NCBI GenBank assembly: GCA_030619095.1
Contig: JAUXCB010000109.1
Coordinates: 1-5,785 of the forward strand
Origin: Verrucomicrobiota bacterium
GTDB taxonomy: Bacteria > Verrucomicrobiota > Kiritimatiellia > Kiritimatiellales > Tichowtungiaceae
DNA length: 5,785 bases
Reading direction: 5' to 3'
In this document: positions 4,965-5,785 of the stretch, piece by piece
How positions within the stretch are numbered: the stretch's first letter is position 1
How the letters are laid out: each line of letters opens with the position of its first letter
The notes under the pieces: model-generated
Told to the model about the DNA's origin: nothing
What the model saw: the letters and a program-made list of their open reading frames with translations, nothing else
Databases searched by the model: none
Program-made: the position numbers and the translations under genes

Positions 4965-5785
4965 AGAGTTTCTTCATCCACAACTAAATTTTCCATGATG
5001 TATGCGCGGCGTTCCTGCGTGTTCTTCCCCATGTAGAACGTTAAGACTTCAGCGACGGAGTGGTCTTCATCAATCACAACGGGGGTCAACCGCATCTCTT
5101 TGCCGATGAAGGCTTTGAATTCGCCGGGGGAAATTTCGCCCAGTCCTTTGAAGCGGGTGACCTCCGCGCTGCGCCCGAGTTTTTTAAGCGCAGCATCACG
5201 TTCCGCTTCAGAGTAGCAATAGAGAGTCTCTTTTTTATTCCGCACACGGAACAGCGGGGTCTCTAAGATCTGAAGGTGTCTATCGCGCACCACCGGCTCA
5301 AAGAAGCGCAGGAAAAATGTAATCATCAGATTGCGAATATGCAATCCGTCCACGTCGGCATCGGTGGCGAGAACCACATGGTTATAACGCAACCCATCCG
5401 TCGCTTCTTCAATATTCAGAGACCGCATCAGGTTGTAGATCTCAACATTTTTATAAATCGCATCGCGCTTGAGATCCCAGACATTGAGTGGCTTTCCCTT
5501 GAGTGTATAGATGGCCTGAGTATTCACATCACGGCAACTGACGATGGATCCAGCGGCGGACTGCCCCTCGGTGATGAAAATCATCGTGTTCTCATTCTTT
5601 CCCTTCGGCTTGTCGAAATGCTTCTTGCAGTCCTTGAGCTGAGGGACACGAATGGAGACGGCTTTGGAACGCTCGCGGGCCAGTTTTTTGACGGAGTTGA
5701 GCTCTTTGCGGAGCTTCTGGCTCTCTCTGATTTTTTCGACCAGTTTCTCGGCGGCGGGTTTGTTGCGATAAGTCGGAGGCCAAGC
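4961..5785 (-). CDS. parE: DNA topoisomerase IV subunit B (ParE-type), C-terminal 274 residues; 5' end beyond the window
   Basis: The frame is open from the right edge to TGA at 4963-4961. The ATPase domain is outside the window. A lysine-rich, helical lead-in (RERSKAVSIRVPQLKDCKKHF) is followed by the TOPRIM metal-binding domain. Its glutamate motif F-I-T-E-G-Q-S-A is at fragment residues 70-77, then K-G-K-P-L-N, and T-D-A-D-V-D-G at 141-147 supplies the catalytic acidic residues. LETPLFRVRNKKE and RFKGLGEISPGEF (the TOPRIM tail that contacts ParC), then FYMGKNTQERRAYI, complete the subunit. RDVNTQA and RNKKETLYCYS favour ParE over GyrB. The residue after E-G is Q, where most GyrB/ParE proteins have D. 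The 4-nt overlap with parC makes the pair an operon that should yield matched subunit amounts. A reading frame starting at an internal ATG (5584) would miss the true N-terminal extension, because the frame stays open to the edge. Confidence 0.9.
   Translation of the reverse strand, partial: AWPPTYRNKPAAEKLVEKIRESQKLRKELNSVKKLARERSKAVSIRVPQLKDCKKHFDKPKGKNENTMIFITEGQSAAGSIVSCRDVNTQAIYTLKGKPLNVWDLKRDAIYKNVEIYNLMRSLNIEEATDGLRYNHVVLATDADVDGLHIRNLMITFFLRFFEPVVRDRHLQILETPLFRVRNKKETLYCYSEAERDAALKKLGRSAEVTRFKGLGEISPGEFKAFIGKEMRLTPVVIDEDHSVAEVLTFYMGKNTQERRAYIMENLVVDEETL

Noticed and set aside
4961..5584. parE as a short gene starting at ATG 5584
   Set aside because: The same frame stays open to the right edge with clear ParE sequence upstream, and ATG 5584 falls inside the TOPRIM motif.

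Overview
The window holds five protein-coding genes and several short repeats. It looks chromosomal and mostly housekeeping. The gene types suggest a Gram-negative bacterium, plausibly of the PVC superphylum (Kiritimatiellota, Verrucomicrobiota or Planctomycetota). This rests on remembered family resemblance: the RlmN resembles the planctomycete form, the topoisomerase IV subunits resemble Bacteroidota/chlamydial forms, and the short intergenic repeats resemble ones I associate with these phyla. No database comparison was possible, so the phylum is a guess.

Left part (1-1969): two 23S rRNA methyltransferase genes diverge. On the minus strand, from 820 off the left edge, is an RlmN-type radical-SAM methyltransferase. 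It is an uninterrupted 273-codon reading frame whose C-terminal part lies outside the window. On the plus strand, 1046-1969 encodes a stand-alone RlmK/RlmI-type (COG1092-like) methyltransferase. The 225 bp between them is filled with repeats: a 15-nt direct repeat and a roughly 33-bp imperfect inverted repeat of the 'CGCAGAT' kind. The rlmN frame itself carries an unusual number of palindromes: four TTCCAA-N3-TTGGAA motifs, one 28-bp near-perfect palindrome, and a GC-rich hairpin repeat at the left edge that appears to have been inserted in frame.

Middle (2049-2830): a secreted or outer-membrane repeat protein of 242 aa has a clear signal peptide and about eleven 14-15-residue G-[LI]-x-x-G-[LF]-x-N repeats. 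It resembles the LA_2272 surface-repeat family. It has a good ribosome binding site and is closed by a strong rho-independent terminator.

Right part (2871-5785, minus strand): parE (C-terminal 274 residues, running off the right edge) and parC (complete, 697 aa) overlap by 4 nt as an operon encoding the two subunits of topoisomerase IV. They converge on the repeat-protein gene.

The genes do not form one pathway. The two rRNA methyltransferases probably both modify the peptidyl-transferase region of 23S rRNA, ParE and ParC form one enzyme, and the surface protein stands alone. I found no RNA gene, CRISPR array, insertion sequence or phage gene. The most unusual signal is the palindrome load inside rlmN.
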